DNA of 13,995 nt from CAZBUK01 sp964495085. GTDB lineage: Bacteria > Bacteroidota > Ignavibacteria > T3Sed10-11. The DNA is taken from assembly GCA_964495085.1 (NCBI GenBank), contig CAZBUK010000094.1:1-13995 (forward strand), written 5' to 3'. Below the pieces are notes generated by a model. That model worked only from the letters and a program-made list of their open reading frames with translations. It was not told the origin of the DNA and searched no databases. This document shows, piece after piece, positions 5,787 through 13,545 of the stretch (the first letter of the stretch is position 1; the number at the start of each line of letters is the position of its first letter). The position numbers and the translations under genes were made by a program.

Positions 5787-8700
5787 ATGAAAAAGCTAAG
5801 CCTATTTCTGGTGACGCTTTTCGTTTTTTTTCTGGGTAATTCTCTGGCGCAGGCTCAGACCGCTCGCCTACAGGTTATCCACAACGCAGCAGATCCGGCG
5901 GCGTCGGAGGTAGACATCTACCTCAACGGTGATCTCCTGCTCGACGATTTTGCATTTCGTACAGCTACGCCGTTCATCGACGCACCTGCGGATGTTATAT
6001 TAAATATCGGTGTGGCAGCGGCAAACAGCACGTCGGCAAACGATACACTTGTCAACATACCGGTAGTCCTCTCCGAAGGAGGCACCTATGTAGCAATCGC
6101 AAACGGCGTTCTCGATCCGTCGGGTTTTGCCGCTAACCCCGATGGCCGGCCGACCGGATTTGGACTATATGTGAAGGCAGATGCGCGTGAAGCATCCACA
6201 GAAACCGGGGAGGTGCAATTCTTCGCAATGCATGGCGTAACCGATGCTCCGACTGTCGATATCCTGGCAAGAAATGTTGCCACGCTTGTATCCGGGGCCG
6301 CCTACGGCGATATGACGGACTATCTGGGCGTACCGGCATTAGAATATATCCTCGACATCACACCGGCCGGTATACCGGAAACGGTTGTTGCGAGTTTTAC
6401 GGCTGATCTCTCGGGATTGTCGGGAGCAAGCGCTGCGGTCCTCGCTTCGGGGTTTCTCTCGTCTGGCGATAACATGAACGGTGAAGCATTCGGACTGATC
6501 GCGGTATTTTCCGACGGGACCGTGGCCGAATTGCCGGCATATGAACCTTCTGCCCGTCTCCAGGTTATTCACAATGCAGCCGATCCGGCTGCGTCGGTTG
6601 TGGATATATACGTGAACGGCGGATTACTTATTGATGATTTCGCCTTCCGCACGGCCACTCCCTTTATCTCGGTGCCGGCGGACGTGGAATTGGAAATCGG
6701 CGTTGCTCCGGGAAACAGCGCCTCCGCAGAGGATATCATTGCGGCGATTCCCGTGACTCTCTCCGACGGAGGTACGTATGTGGCAATAGCAAACGGAGTG
6801 CTCGATCCCGAAACATTCAGCGTTAATCCGGACAGCCGATCTACTGCATTCACCATATATCTGAAATCGGATGCCCGTGAGACATCGAACGACGAGAACC
6901 AGGTACAGTTCTTCGTAATGCATGGTGCAACCGACGCACCTGCGGTCGATGTATATGCACGCGGCATAACAAAACTCGTCGATAATGCCGCATATACCGA
7001 CATAACCGGATACATCGGCGTGCCGTCGGGCGATTATCTGCTCGATATTACACCGGCCGGTTCGCCGGAATCGATCGTCGCGACCTTCGGAGGATTGCTC
7101 GCAGGTCTGGAGGGTCATGCTGTTTCGGTCGTTGCTTCGGGATTTCTATCTCCCGCTGAAAATCAAAATGGTGAACCTTTCGCGCTGGTTGCCGTCCTCG
7201 CAGACGGTACGGCCATCGTGCTTCCCTCGGCAGTCTCTTATACAGCGCAGCTCTCGGGGCTCAATGAAAATCCCCCGAATCTGAGTCCTTCTTCCGGTGC
7301 GGCGGATATTTTGAGTGCGGGTCCGGCGATCTGGCTCGAAGGGGAGTTTGAGAACCTGGTCGGCGATTATACAATGTCGCATATTCATATCGGCAGCACA
7401 GGGACCAATGGCGGTGTTGTGTTTACCCTGGAGGCCGCGGTGGACGGAGATTCGAAGGGAGGATCTTTCGATCCGAATTTCAATACATTCCGTCTCACCG
7501 AAGAACAGTCGGAAGACCTTGCTGCAGGAATGTATTATGTCAACGTTCACAGTAGTGAATATCCCGCTGGTGAAATACGCGGACAGATCCTCATTTCTCC
7601 CAATTCGGCGCCTGACGTTTCGATGATAACCTCGCCCGCCGACGGGGCGGAGATTACGATCGAAGGAGATCCGGATTCACCATTTATTCCGGAGTGGTCA
7701 GCAGCTTCCGATCCCGATGGCGATACGGTCGTCTACATCTGGCAGCTCGCGGCGGATGAAGATTTCAATACGGTTTTGGTTAATGCGAACACCGGTACGG
7801 AAACGCAATTCGTGACATCATTCCGGGTTGTGGATCAGATTCTGGAAGCTGCGGGTATCGAGGTTGAGGCTTCGATAACAGTCTATCACCGCACGATTTC
7901 ATCCGACGGAAGCAATATATCCGCGGGACCGAGTGCTTCGGTGCAGTTGACGAGAAGCGTGCTGGACAAAACAGCCCGTCTACAGGTGATTCACAATGCA
8001 GCGGATCCTGCCGCTTCGGTCGTCGATATTTATGTTAACGGCGAGTTGTTGCTTGATGATTTCGCCTTCAGAACCGCAACCCCCTTCATTACAGTTCCGG
8101 CGGATGTCGAACTCGGTATCGGAGTCGCACCGGGTTCCAGTACCTCGTCGGACGATATTATCGCGACGATTCCGGTTACATTGACCGAAGGAGGCACGTA
8201 CGTTGCGATTGCCAACGGTGTGCTGGATCCGTCGGATTTTTCCGTCAATCCCGATGGACGCGAGACGGGTTTCGGATTGTTACTAAAATCCGATGCCATC
8301 GAAGCTTCCTCGGATGAGAATGCAGTTCAGTTTGTTGTCGTACATGGTTCGACTGACGCCCCGGCGGTGGATGTCGTCGCACGCGGAGTAGCGACGCTCG
8401 TACAAAACGCGGCGTATGGCGATATATCCGATTATATCGGAGTATCGGCTGCACCGTACATTATCGACATAACGCCTGCCGGAGAGTCCGGAACGATAGT
8501 AGTCTCGTTTGATGCCGATCTCTCTGGTCTGGAAGGTGCATCTGCGGTGGTCCTCGCATCCGGATTTTTATCTCCCGGAGAAAACCAGAACGGAGCTTCA
8601 TTCGGTCTGATCGCCGTACGCGCCGACGGAACAGTTGTCGGTTTACCTACCGCCGTACGAGAGCTCTTCGGTGCATTGCCCGATACCTACGACCTTATCG

Positions 8701-8963
8701 GCAACTATCCGAATCCGTTCAACCCGTCGACCACGATCAGGTTCGCGTTGCCGGCGGCAGTCGAGGTCACTCTCGATGTGTACAATATCCTCGGCCAGCG
8801 GGTAGCTTCTCTGATGGAAAATGAAATACTCCAGGCAGGATCATACGACGTTGTCTGGAATGCGACGGATCAGCTCGGCCGTCCGGTCGCAGCCGGCATG
8901 TATATCTATAAAATGACCGCAGGAGAGTTCAACTCCGTAAAACGAATGATTCTGCTCAAATAA
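5787..8963 (+). CDS. secreted DUF4397/CHRD multidomain surface protein with T9SS sorting domain
   Basis: Large exported protein, probably cell-surface or released, of unknown exact role. Residues 1-23 are a signal peptide ending AQA. Three long homologous units start ARLQVIHNAADPAAS at residues 26, 256 and 730, each about 225 residues. Each unit has two DUF4397-like halves; the second halves start near 143, 373 and 847 with VQFF(V)xxHGxTDAPxVD. Between units 2 and 3 sit a CHRD domain (485-602, MSHIHIG...YYVNVHSSEYPAGEIRGQI) and a fibronectin-III/Ig-like segment (608-722, SDPDGDTVVYIWQL). The C-terminus (about 968-1058, YPNPFNPSTTIRFALP then a beta-rich tail ending KRMILLK) is a type A T9SS sorting domain. 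The start is fixed by AAAGGAGGG at 5771-5779. Divergent from the CarH-like gene and served by a consensus promoter. Adhesion or matrix function is inferred from architecture only. Confidence 0.92.
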   Translation: MKKLSLFLVTLFVFFLGNSLAQAQTARLQVIHNAADPAASEVDIYLNGDLLLDDFAFRTATPFIDAPADVILNIGVAAANSTSANDTLVNIPVVLSEGGTYVAIANGVLDPSGFAANPDGRPTGFGLYVKADAREASTETGEVQFFAMHGVTDAPTVDILARNVATLVSGAAYGDMTDYLGVPALEYILDITPAGIPETVVASFTADLSGLSGASAAVLASGFLSSGDNMNGEAFGLIAVFSDGTVAELPAYEPSARLQVIHNAADPAASVVDIYVNGGLLIDDFAFRTATPFISVPADVELEIGVAPGNSASAEDIIAAIPVTLSDGGTYVAIANGVLDPETFSVNPDSRSTAFTIYLKSDARETSNDENQVQFFVMHGATDAPAVDVYARGITKLVDNAAYTDITGYIGVPSGDYLLDITPAGSPESIVATFGGLLAGLEGHAVSVVASGFLSPAENQNGEPFALVAVLADGTAIVLPSAVSYTAQLSGLNENPPNLSPSSGAADILSAGPAIWLEGEFENLVGDYTMSHIHIGSTGTNGGVVFTLEAAVDGDSKGGSFDPNFNTFRLTEEQSEDLAAGMYYVNVHSSEYPAGEIRGQILISPNSAPDVSMITSPADGAEITIEGDPDSPFIPEWSAASDPDGDTVVYIWQLAADEDFNTVLVNANTGTETQFVTSFRVVDQILEAAGIEVEASITVYHRTISSDGSNISAGPSASVQLTRSVLDKTARLQVIHNAADPAASVVDIYVNGELLLDDFAFRTATPFITVPADVELGIGVAPGSSTSSDDIIATIPVTLTEGGTYVAIANGVLDPSDFSVNPDGRETGFGLLLKSDAIEASSDENAVQFVVVHGSTDAPAVDVVARGVATLVQNAAYGDISDYIGVSAAPYIIDITPAGESGTIVVSFDADLSGLEGASAVVLASGFLSPGENQNGASFGLIAVRADGTVVGLPTAVRELFGALPDTYDLIGNYPNPFNPSTTIRFALPAAVEVTLDVYNILGQRVASLMENEILQAGSYDVVWNATDQLGRPVAAGMYIYKMTAGEFNSVKRMILLK

Positions 8964-9430
8964 GCCGAAAAATACCGCAATTATTTTCGGTTAAATCGAT
9001 TTTAACGAGAACTATTCCGGAAGCTCCGGTGTTAAAAATACTGTAGCTTCAGGAATAGGAAGCTGGCGAAGATTCCGATAAGCATCATTGGCCACACCCA
9101 TCACCCCATAACGAAGGACTGTGCAGTTGAATCGTGGGAGGAAGTGAAGGGTGTGGCCTTTTTTTAGCGGATAAATATGCATGGCATCCGGCAGATGGCC
9201 GGCTGATATACACCTGAATGTCCCCGGAGTATTCTCTTCCGATTATTCATACCTACTTTCTTTTCTAACCGATGATCGTTATTTTGCCATGTCCGGGGAT
9301 AGACCCGGTTCGACCACTCAGTATGTGTCGATCGAATCGGGGAATTTCCCGGCAGCGAAATATAATTCACCATGCTTCATCGAGCCGCCATTCGTATGTA
9401 TCGCGAGTCTAAAAATATTCGGTCTCTGCT
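8964..9430. other. 467-base intergenic region without a convincing gene
   Basis: Just after the T9SS gene stop there is an AT-rich hairpin, CCGAAAA (8965-8971) with TTTTCGG (8984-8990). A small CCGGA/TCCGG hairpin follows at 9017-9029, then the large terminator-like structure at 9090-9165. The right part (9166-9430) holds only a CCGGC/GCCGG hairpin at 9188-9202. A frame open from 9181 to 9447 overlaps the aspartase start and resembles no protein family. No clear promoter for the aspartase gene is visible, although the AT-rich TAAAAATA at 9410-9417 could be a -10 element. Confidence 0.6.
9090..9165 (+). terminator. large structured hairpin followed by seven Ts
   Basis: Perfect 10-bp arms GGCCACACCC (9090-9099) and GGGTGTGGCC (9149-9158) are followed at once by T7 (9159-9165). 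The 49-base interior nests further pairs: TCAC 9101-9104 with GTGA 9144-9147, CCC 9105-9107 with GGG 9136-9138, and ACGA 9111-9114 with TCGT 9132-9135. A stem plus T-tract is an intrinsic terminator on the plus strand. The long folded interior is unusual for a plain terminator and could be the 3' domain of a small RNA. Confidence 0.65.
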
Positions 9431-10870
9431 ATGAGCACCAGGATTGAAAAAGATTCACTCGGCGTCAAGCATATTCCCGAAGAGGTATATTACGGTATCC
9501 AGACGCTTCGTGCGGTTGAAAATTTCCCCATAAGCGGGATGACCGCGCCGCAGCGGTACATCGAAGCAACCGTACATGTAAAACGCGCGGCGGCTGTGAT
9601 ACATGGGGAACTTGGTTTGCTGGATCCCGAAAAGACTCGCGCGATCATCGGTGCGTGCGACGAAATACTGGAGGGAAAACTCAGGGAGTGGTTCGTCGTC
9701 GATGTTTTTCAGGCGGGAGCAGGCACATCGCATAATATGAATGCGAATGAAGTCATTGCCAACCGAGCGATCGAAATACTCGGGGGCGTCAGGGGTGAGT
9801 ACACACTGATCCATCCGAATGACGATGTAAATATGTCGCAATCGACGAACGATGTCGTGCCCACTGCCATCCGGATCGCATCGCTGCTGCAGGTAAAAAA
9901 TCTCCTGAAGTCGATGGATGAATTAAAAAAAGTTTTTATCCGTAAATCGGTTGAGTTCGACGCGATAATCAAATCGGGGCGCACGCATCTGCAGGATGCG
10001 GTACCGGTCCGGCTCGGACAGGAATTTAAGGCATACGGCGTAAACGTCAAAAAGCATATGCAGGCGATCGCCCGTGCCGCGGAATCCTCGCGACAGCTGG
10101 GGATAGGCGGGTCGGCGGCAGGCACCGGTATGAATGTACACCCCGAATACCGGGCACGTATGGTACGGCAGCTCTCGATGCAAATCCGCATGGATTTTTT
10201 GGAAGCAGAGGACTACTTCGAAGCCATGCAAAGCCTGCGGCCGATGGTAGAATTGTCCGGATCTCTCAGAAATTTTGCACAGGATCTGAATCGAATAGCA
10301 AACGATTTAAGATTGCTTGCTTCGGGACCGAAAACGGGCCTGCATGAAATAAATATCCCGCCTGTTCAACCCGGCTCTTCGATCATGCCCGGAAAAGTCA
10401 ATCCCGTGATCGCGGAAATGATGAATATGGTATGTTATCAGGTTATGGGAAACGATCACACCATAGTCATGGCGGCGCAGGCCGGGCAGCTCGAACTGAA
10501 CGTCATGATGCCGGTCGTTGCGTACAATCTTCTGCAGGAAATCGAAATTCTTTCGAATGCCGTTCGCATCTTCTCCGACCGATGCGTCTCCGGTATTACT
10601 GCGAACGAGGAGCGATGCATATCGTATGCGGAAGGGAGCATGAGCATTGTAACCGTTCTCAATCCGCATATAGGTTACGAACGGGTCGCGGAAATCGCCA
10701 GAGAGTATCTCGACACGGGTAAATCGATCAGGCAGTTGATTCTCGAGAAAGGGATACTGACACCTGAACAAGTTGATGCCATATTCGATCTGCACAAGCT
10801 GACCGAACCGGGTATTCACGGTTTGTCCCGAGCAAAGAAAAAGTTGAAGTTCGGGAAGACTAAACAGTAA
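9431..10870 (+). CDS. aspA: aspartate ammonia-lyase (aspartase)
   Basis: Cytoplasmic enzyme that reversibly splits L-aspartate into fumarate and ammonia, linking amino-acid catabolism to the citric acid cycle. Its 479 residues fit the aspartase/fumarase II superfamily. The N-terminus (RIEKDSLGVKHIPEEVYYGIQTLRAVENF) is aspartase-like. Conserved regions follow: SQSTNDVVPTA near 135-145, GRTHLQDAVPVRLGQEF near 182-198, and the signature GSSIMPGKVNP at 315-325. S316 is the expected catalytic base and K322 a substrate-binding lysine. The segment AGQLELNVMMPVV and the IEKD start favour aspartase over fumarase C, but a related specificity is not excluded. No Shine-Dalgarno precedes the ATG at 9431, and the preceding bases (TCTCTGCT) are pyrimidine-rich. 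The message may be leaderless or weakly translated. Confidence 0.92.
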   Translation: MSTRIEKDSLGVKHIPEEVYYGIQTLRAVENFPISGMTAPQRYIEATVHVKRAAAVIHGELGLLDPEKTRAIIGACDEILEGKLREWFVVDVFQAGAGTSHNMNANEVIANRAIEILGGVRGEYTLIHPNDDVNMSQSTNDVVPTAIRIASLLQVKNLLKSMDELKKVFIRKSVEFDAIIKSGRTHLQDAVPVRLGQEFKAYGVNVKKHMQAIARAAESSRQLGIGGSAAGTGMNVHPEYRARMVRQLSMQIRMDFLEAEDYFEAMQSLRPMVELSGSLRNFAQDLNRIANDLRLLASGPKTGLHEINIPPVQPGSSIMPGKVNPVIAEMMNMVCYQVMGNDHTIVMAAQAGQLELNVMMPVVAYNLLQEIEILSNAVRIFSDRCVSGITANEERCISYAEGSMSIVTVLNPHIGYERVAEIAREYLDTGKSIRQLILEKGILTPEQVDAIFDLHKLTEPGIHGLSRAKKKLKFGKTKQ

Positions 10871-10947
10871 CCGGATCCCGGAACACAATATAGAGTATGC
10901 GAAATTCTGAATATGTCCACATCGATTCGAAATAAATCACGCCCGCG

Positions 10948-11913
10948 ATGCCGATGATATACGATATAATAACAGTAGGGGCGGGACCGGCCGGGTTGTC
11001 GGTGGGTATCGAGGCAAAACGCGCCGGACTCTCCGGACTGCTGATAGACAGGGGCTCGGCGGTCAATTCAATTCGACGATTTCCGACACACATGACATTT
11101 TTCTCGACGCCCGAACTTATCGAGATCGGGGGACTGCCGTTTGTCTCGACGGATATGCGGCCATCGCGTGCTGAAGCTGTGAAGTACTACCAGCGGGTCA
11201 TCGAATATTTTAACCTGAACATACGGTATGATGAAAAGGCAACCGATGTCGTTCGGGAGGGAAATTGCTTTACAGTCGAAACGGCCGGCGGCTCATACCG
11301 AGCTCGGAATGTAGCCATTGCTACCGGTTACTTCGATAATCCGAATGAATACCCCGTACCGGGGGCCGATCTCCCGAAGGTTATGATGTACTACGACGAG
11401 CCGTACAGGTATTTTCAGAGAGACGTTGCGGTCGTGGGGGGGAGTAATTCCGCCGCGATAGCGGCGCTAGAATTATTCAGAAGCAGAGCCCGGGTTACGT
11501 TGATCCACCGAGGCGCTAAACTCCGCGACGGGGTTAAGTATTGGATCAAACCGGATATTGAGAACCGGATTAAATCCGGTGAGATCACCGCCCGCTTCAA
11601 TACCGTTATCAAAGAGATCAGGCGGGATTCGCTGCTCCTCCACCGTGACGAGGAATTCGAAATCCCGAACGATTATCTGTTCGTCCTCATCGGATTCAGA
11701 CCCGATATGACCCTGCTGCAGTCGGCAGGCGCCGGCATCGATAAATCCACCGGCGAGCCCAGACACAACCCGGAGACAATGGAGACAGATATCCCGGGAT
11801 TATTCGTCGCAGGATCCATAGCTTCCGGTAAGAATAATAACCGAATCTTCATAGAAAACGGCAGGGAGCATGGAAAACTGATCATCGGAAAGATTTTAGC
11901 CTCTGGGAGATGA
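10948..11913 (+). CDS. ypdA: YpdA-family FAD-dependent oxidoreductase (putative bacillithiol disulfide reductase)
   Basis: Two-dinucleotide-fold flavoprotein of 321 residues, the normal YpdA/Bdr length. In bacilli this family uses NADPH to reduce bacillithiol disulfide. The FAD site is GAGPAG at 11-16, and the NADPH site is VVGGSNSA at 162-169. Family-typical stretches are VNSIRRFPTHMTFFSTPELIEIG (39-61), ATGYFDNPN (125-133) and a C-terminal FAD motif ending GLFVAGSIASG (284-294). There is no CxxC pair, so it is not a thioredoxin reductase. YpdA proteins of bacilli carry a Cys inside the first glycine motif (GGGPCG). Here that residue is A15, and C107 is the only cysteine, which lies elsewhere. 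ATG 10948 or ATG 10954 could be the start, and neither has a clear Shine-Dalgarno. It follows aspA by 77 bases and may be cotranscribed. Confidence 0.88.
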   Translation: MPMIYDIITVGAGPAGLSVGIEAKRAGLSGLLIDRGSAVNSIRRFPTHMTFFSTPELIEIGGLPFVSTDMRPSRAEAVKYYQRVIEYFNLNIRYDEKATDVVREGNCFTVETAGGSYRARNVAIATGYFDNPNEYPVPGADLPKVMMYYDEPYRYFQRDVAVVGGSNSAAIAALELFRSRARVTLIHRGAKLRDGVKYWIKPDIENRIKSGEITARFNTVIKEIRRDSLLLHRDEEFEIPNDYLFVLIGFRPDMTLLQSAGAGIDKSTGEPRHNPETMETDIPGLFVAGSIASGKNNNRIFIENGREHGKLIIGKILASGR

Positions 11914-11992
11914 AGTAAGCTCAAGAGGCGGCCTGCATCCCGTCGACTGGACGCAGCGCAAAACCGAGAACCCCGCACATCACAACCGGAAG

Positions 11993-11997
11993 AAGGA
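11993..11997 (+). promoter_or_regulatory. ribosome binding site of the M19 dipeptidase gene
   Basis: AAGGA lies 9 bases before the ATG at 12007. It supports that start, which begins a signal peptide. Confidence 0.6.
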
Positions 11998-12006
11998 TCG
12001 TAGACC

Positions 12007-13188
12007 ATGAGAATCGGCATTATCTTCGCCTGTTTCATTGCGGTAGCGCTCTTGCTGTCAGGGGACGACACGCCGGAATACCGCCGGATACACTTCTCGT
12101 CGGTCGTGGCGGACGGCCACAACGATGTACTGCTTCGAGTCATGGGGGGTGAGGATATTTCGGTTCGCTCCGACCGGGGACATACGGATCTTATCCGGTT
12201 GCAGGAGGGCGGAATCGGATTTCAGTGGTTCTCCGTCTGGGTTTCTCCGACCTTCGGGCCCGGGCGGGCGTTTAATCGTGCAAACGCCATGATCGATTCA
12301 CTCGAAAGTATTATTCGGCGTAACCCGGATAAGATAGGATTGGCTGTCAATTACGACGGCGCAGTGGAGCTCATCGGAGAGGGGAAAATCGCCGCTGCTA
12401 TCGGAGTGGAAGGAGCGCACCCGATTGAGGACAGCATCGATAAGCTCGAGCACCTGTACGAGCGCGGCGTCAGATACATCGCACCGACATGGAACAACAG
12501 TATTACCTGGGCAACCTCGGCACAGGATGAAACGAACCGTCCGGGCGAGCTGCAACATCGGGGTCTAAACGAACTGGGCCGTGAGATGATCCGCCGAATG
12601 GACAAACTGGGAATCATCATCGATGTCTCCCATGCGGGCCGGCAGACGGTGAGCGATATTCTCGAGATCACGAAGAATCCGGTCATTGCCTCTCATTCGG
12701 GAGTTCATGCCCTGGCGCCTCATTTCAGGAATCTGACCGACGATCAGATCAAATCGATTGCCGAAAGAGGCGGGGTGATATGCGTCATCTTTTATCCGGG
12801 TTTTTTGGACGTCAAGTTCGAACGCGCATATCAGAATCTTCTGAAGAAGAAGGAAGCGGAAGTGCAGCGGCTCCGGGACCGATTTCAGAACGATCATGAT
12901 TACTGGAATGCGCGGGCTGAATTGATCGAACCGGAACTTGAAGCGATGAGACCGGGAATCGACCTGGTCGTCCGGCACATCGATTATATCGTAAAGCTTG
13001 CAGGGATCGATCACGTCGGAATCGGATCCGATTATGACGGCGTTTCGGTCCTCCCGATCGGACTTGAGGATGTGAGCACAATGCCGAATCTTACGAAAGC
13101 CCTTCTCGAGTATGGGTATACGGAAGCCGAGATACGGAAGATTCTGGGTGAAAATATGATGAGGGTGTTTCAGGCGGTTGCCCGTTGA
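12007..13188 (+). CDS. secreted membrane-dipeptidase-like zinc peptidase (family M19)
   Basis: Exported binuclear zinc hydrolase that cleaves dipeptides, including some with a D-residue at the C-terminal side. Residues 1-19 are a short signal peptide (IGIIFACFIAVALLL) without a lipobox. The expected metal ligands are present: H38-x-D40 in DGHND, the bridging E135 in GVEGAHP, H209 in DVSHAG and H230 in ASHSG. D342 in GSDYDG matches the conserved Asp at the substrate site. Its 393 residues are near the family norm. A charged, probably helical insert (about 278-315, LLKKKEAEVQRLRDRF...) precedes the C-terminal part and is typical of bacterial members. It starts 93 bases after the YpdA-like gene on the same strand. 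It may act with the S9 peptidase and aspartase in peptide use, but nothing ties them into one operon. Confidence 0.93.
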   Translation: MRIGIIFACFIAVALLLSGDDTPEYRRIHFSSVVADGHNDVLLRVMGGEDISVRSDRGHTDLIRLQEGGIGFQWFSVWVSPTFGPGRAFNRANAMIDSLESIIRRNPDKIGLAVNYDGAVELIGEGKIAAAIGVEGAHPIEDSIDKLEHLYERGVRYIAPTWNNSITWATSAQDETNRPGELQHRGLNELGREMIRRMDKLGIIIDVSHAGRQTVSDILEITKNPVIASHSGVHALAPHFRNLTDDQIKSIAERGGVICVIFYPGFLDVKFERAYQNLLKKKEAEVQRLRDRFQNDHDYWNARAELIEPELEAMRPGIDLVVRHIDYIVKLAGIDHVGIGSDYDGVSVLPIGLEDVSTMPNLTKALLEYGYTEAEIRKILGENMMRVFQAVAR

Positions 13189-13273
13189 GAGGTTGCTATG
13201 TGTGCGCTCATCGTCAATCGATGCGGAAGATGGTATGGAGAGAGGGATGCCTTTCTCTCGGAGAGGAAATAAA

Positions 13274-13300
13274 AACCCCCGTTCGGACCGACACGGGGTT
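13274..13300 (-). terminator. intrinsic terminator of rpsU
   Basis: Read on the minus strand, AACCCCGT (13300-13293) pairs with ACGGGGGTT (13282-13274), with one unpaired G. A run TTTTTATTTC follows directly (13275-13266). It lies 8 bases after the rpsU stop. On the plus strand no T-tract follows the stem. Confidence 0.85.
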
Positions 13301-13308
13301 GGATTGAA

Positions 13309-13503
13309 TCAGATACGCTCCTGCGATTGCTTGATCTGTGCTCGAACGGCTTTCGCTTTCTTTAAGCGTTTCTTTACGGAAGGTTTAACGAAGAACGATC
13401 GCTTTTTGAATTCCTTCAGCACACGGGATCGTTCATACTTCTTTTTAAACCGCTTCAGCGCGCGATCAATCGGTTCGTTTTCCTGAACGATAATACCGAC
13501 CAC
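13309..13503 (-). CDS. rpsU: 30S ribosomal protein S21
   Basis: Small basic ribosomal protein of the 30S subunit, 64 residues, involved in translation initiation. The sequence VGIIVQENEPIDRALKRFKK is the standard S21 start, followed by a Lys/Arg-rich helical body (KRSFFVKPSVKKRLKKAKAV). The start codon is GTG at 13503, supported by AAGGAGGTG (13520-13512) 8 bases upstream, one of the strongest Shine-Dalgarno sites in the window. A terminator follows at once, so it ends its transcript. The zinc-ribbon gene lies 42 bases upstream on the same strand and may share the message. Confidence 0.95.
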   Translation of the reverse strand: MVGIIVQENEPIDRALKRFKKKYERSRVLKEFKKRSFFVKPSVKKRLKKAKAVRAQIKQSQERI

Positions 13504-13511
13504 TACGTTTT

Positions 13512-13520
13512 CACCTCCTT
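13512..13520 (-). promoter_or_regulatory. near-perfect Shine-Dalgarno of rpsU
   Basis: Minus-strand AAGGAGGTG, 8 bases before the GTG at 13503, matches the 16S anti-Shine-Dalgarno core over nine bases. It decides the non-ATG start. Confidence 0.85.
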
Positions 13521-13545
13521 ACGTAATAATAGATTCGAAAAAAAA

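Noticed and set aside
9032..9097. 21-codon minus-strand frame encoding a hydrophobic peptide (MWPMMLIGIFASFLF...)
   Set aside because: It would start with GTG inside the arm of the terminator-like hairpin, has no well-placed Shine-Dalgarno, and an upstream in-frame TGA blocks a longer version. Hydrophobicity alone is not enough, though a mass-spectrometry hit would revive it.
9221..9299. 8-bp inverted repeat TCCCCGGA / TCCGGGGA
   Set aside because: Perfect 8-bp pairs 63 bases apart are expected by chance in a gap of this length, and nothing nested supports it.
9181..9447. 88-codon plus-strand frame before aspA
   Set aside because: It overlaps the aspA start by 17 bases, has no ribosome binding site, and resembles no protein family. 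It is most likely non-coding.
11933..11956. Hairpin CTGCATCC / GGACGCAG after the YpdA-like gene
   Set aside because: An 8-bp stem with one mismatch and no T-tract is too weak to call a terminator, and the downstream gene may be cotranscribed.
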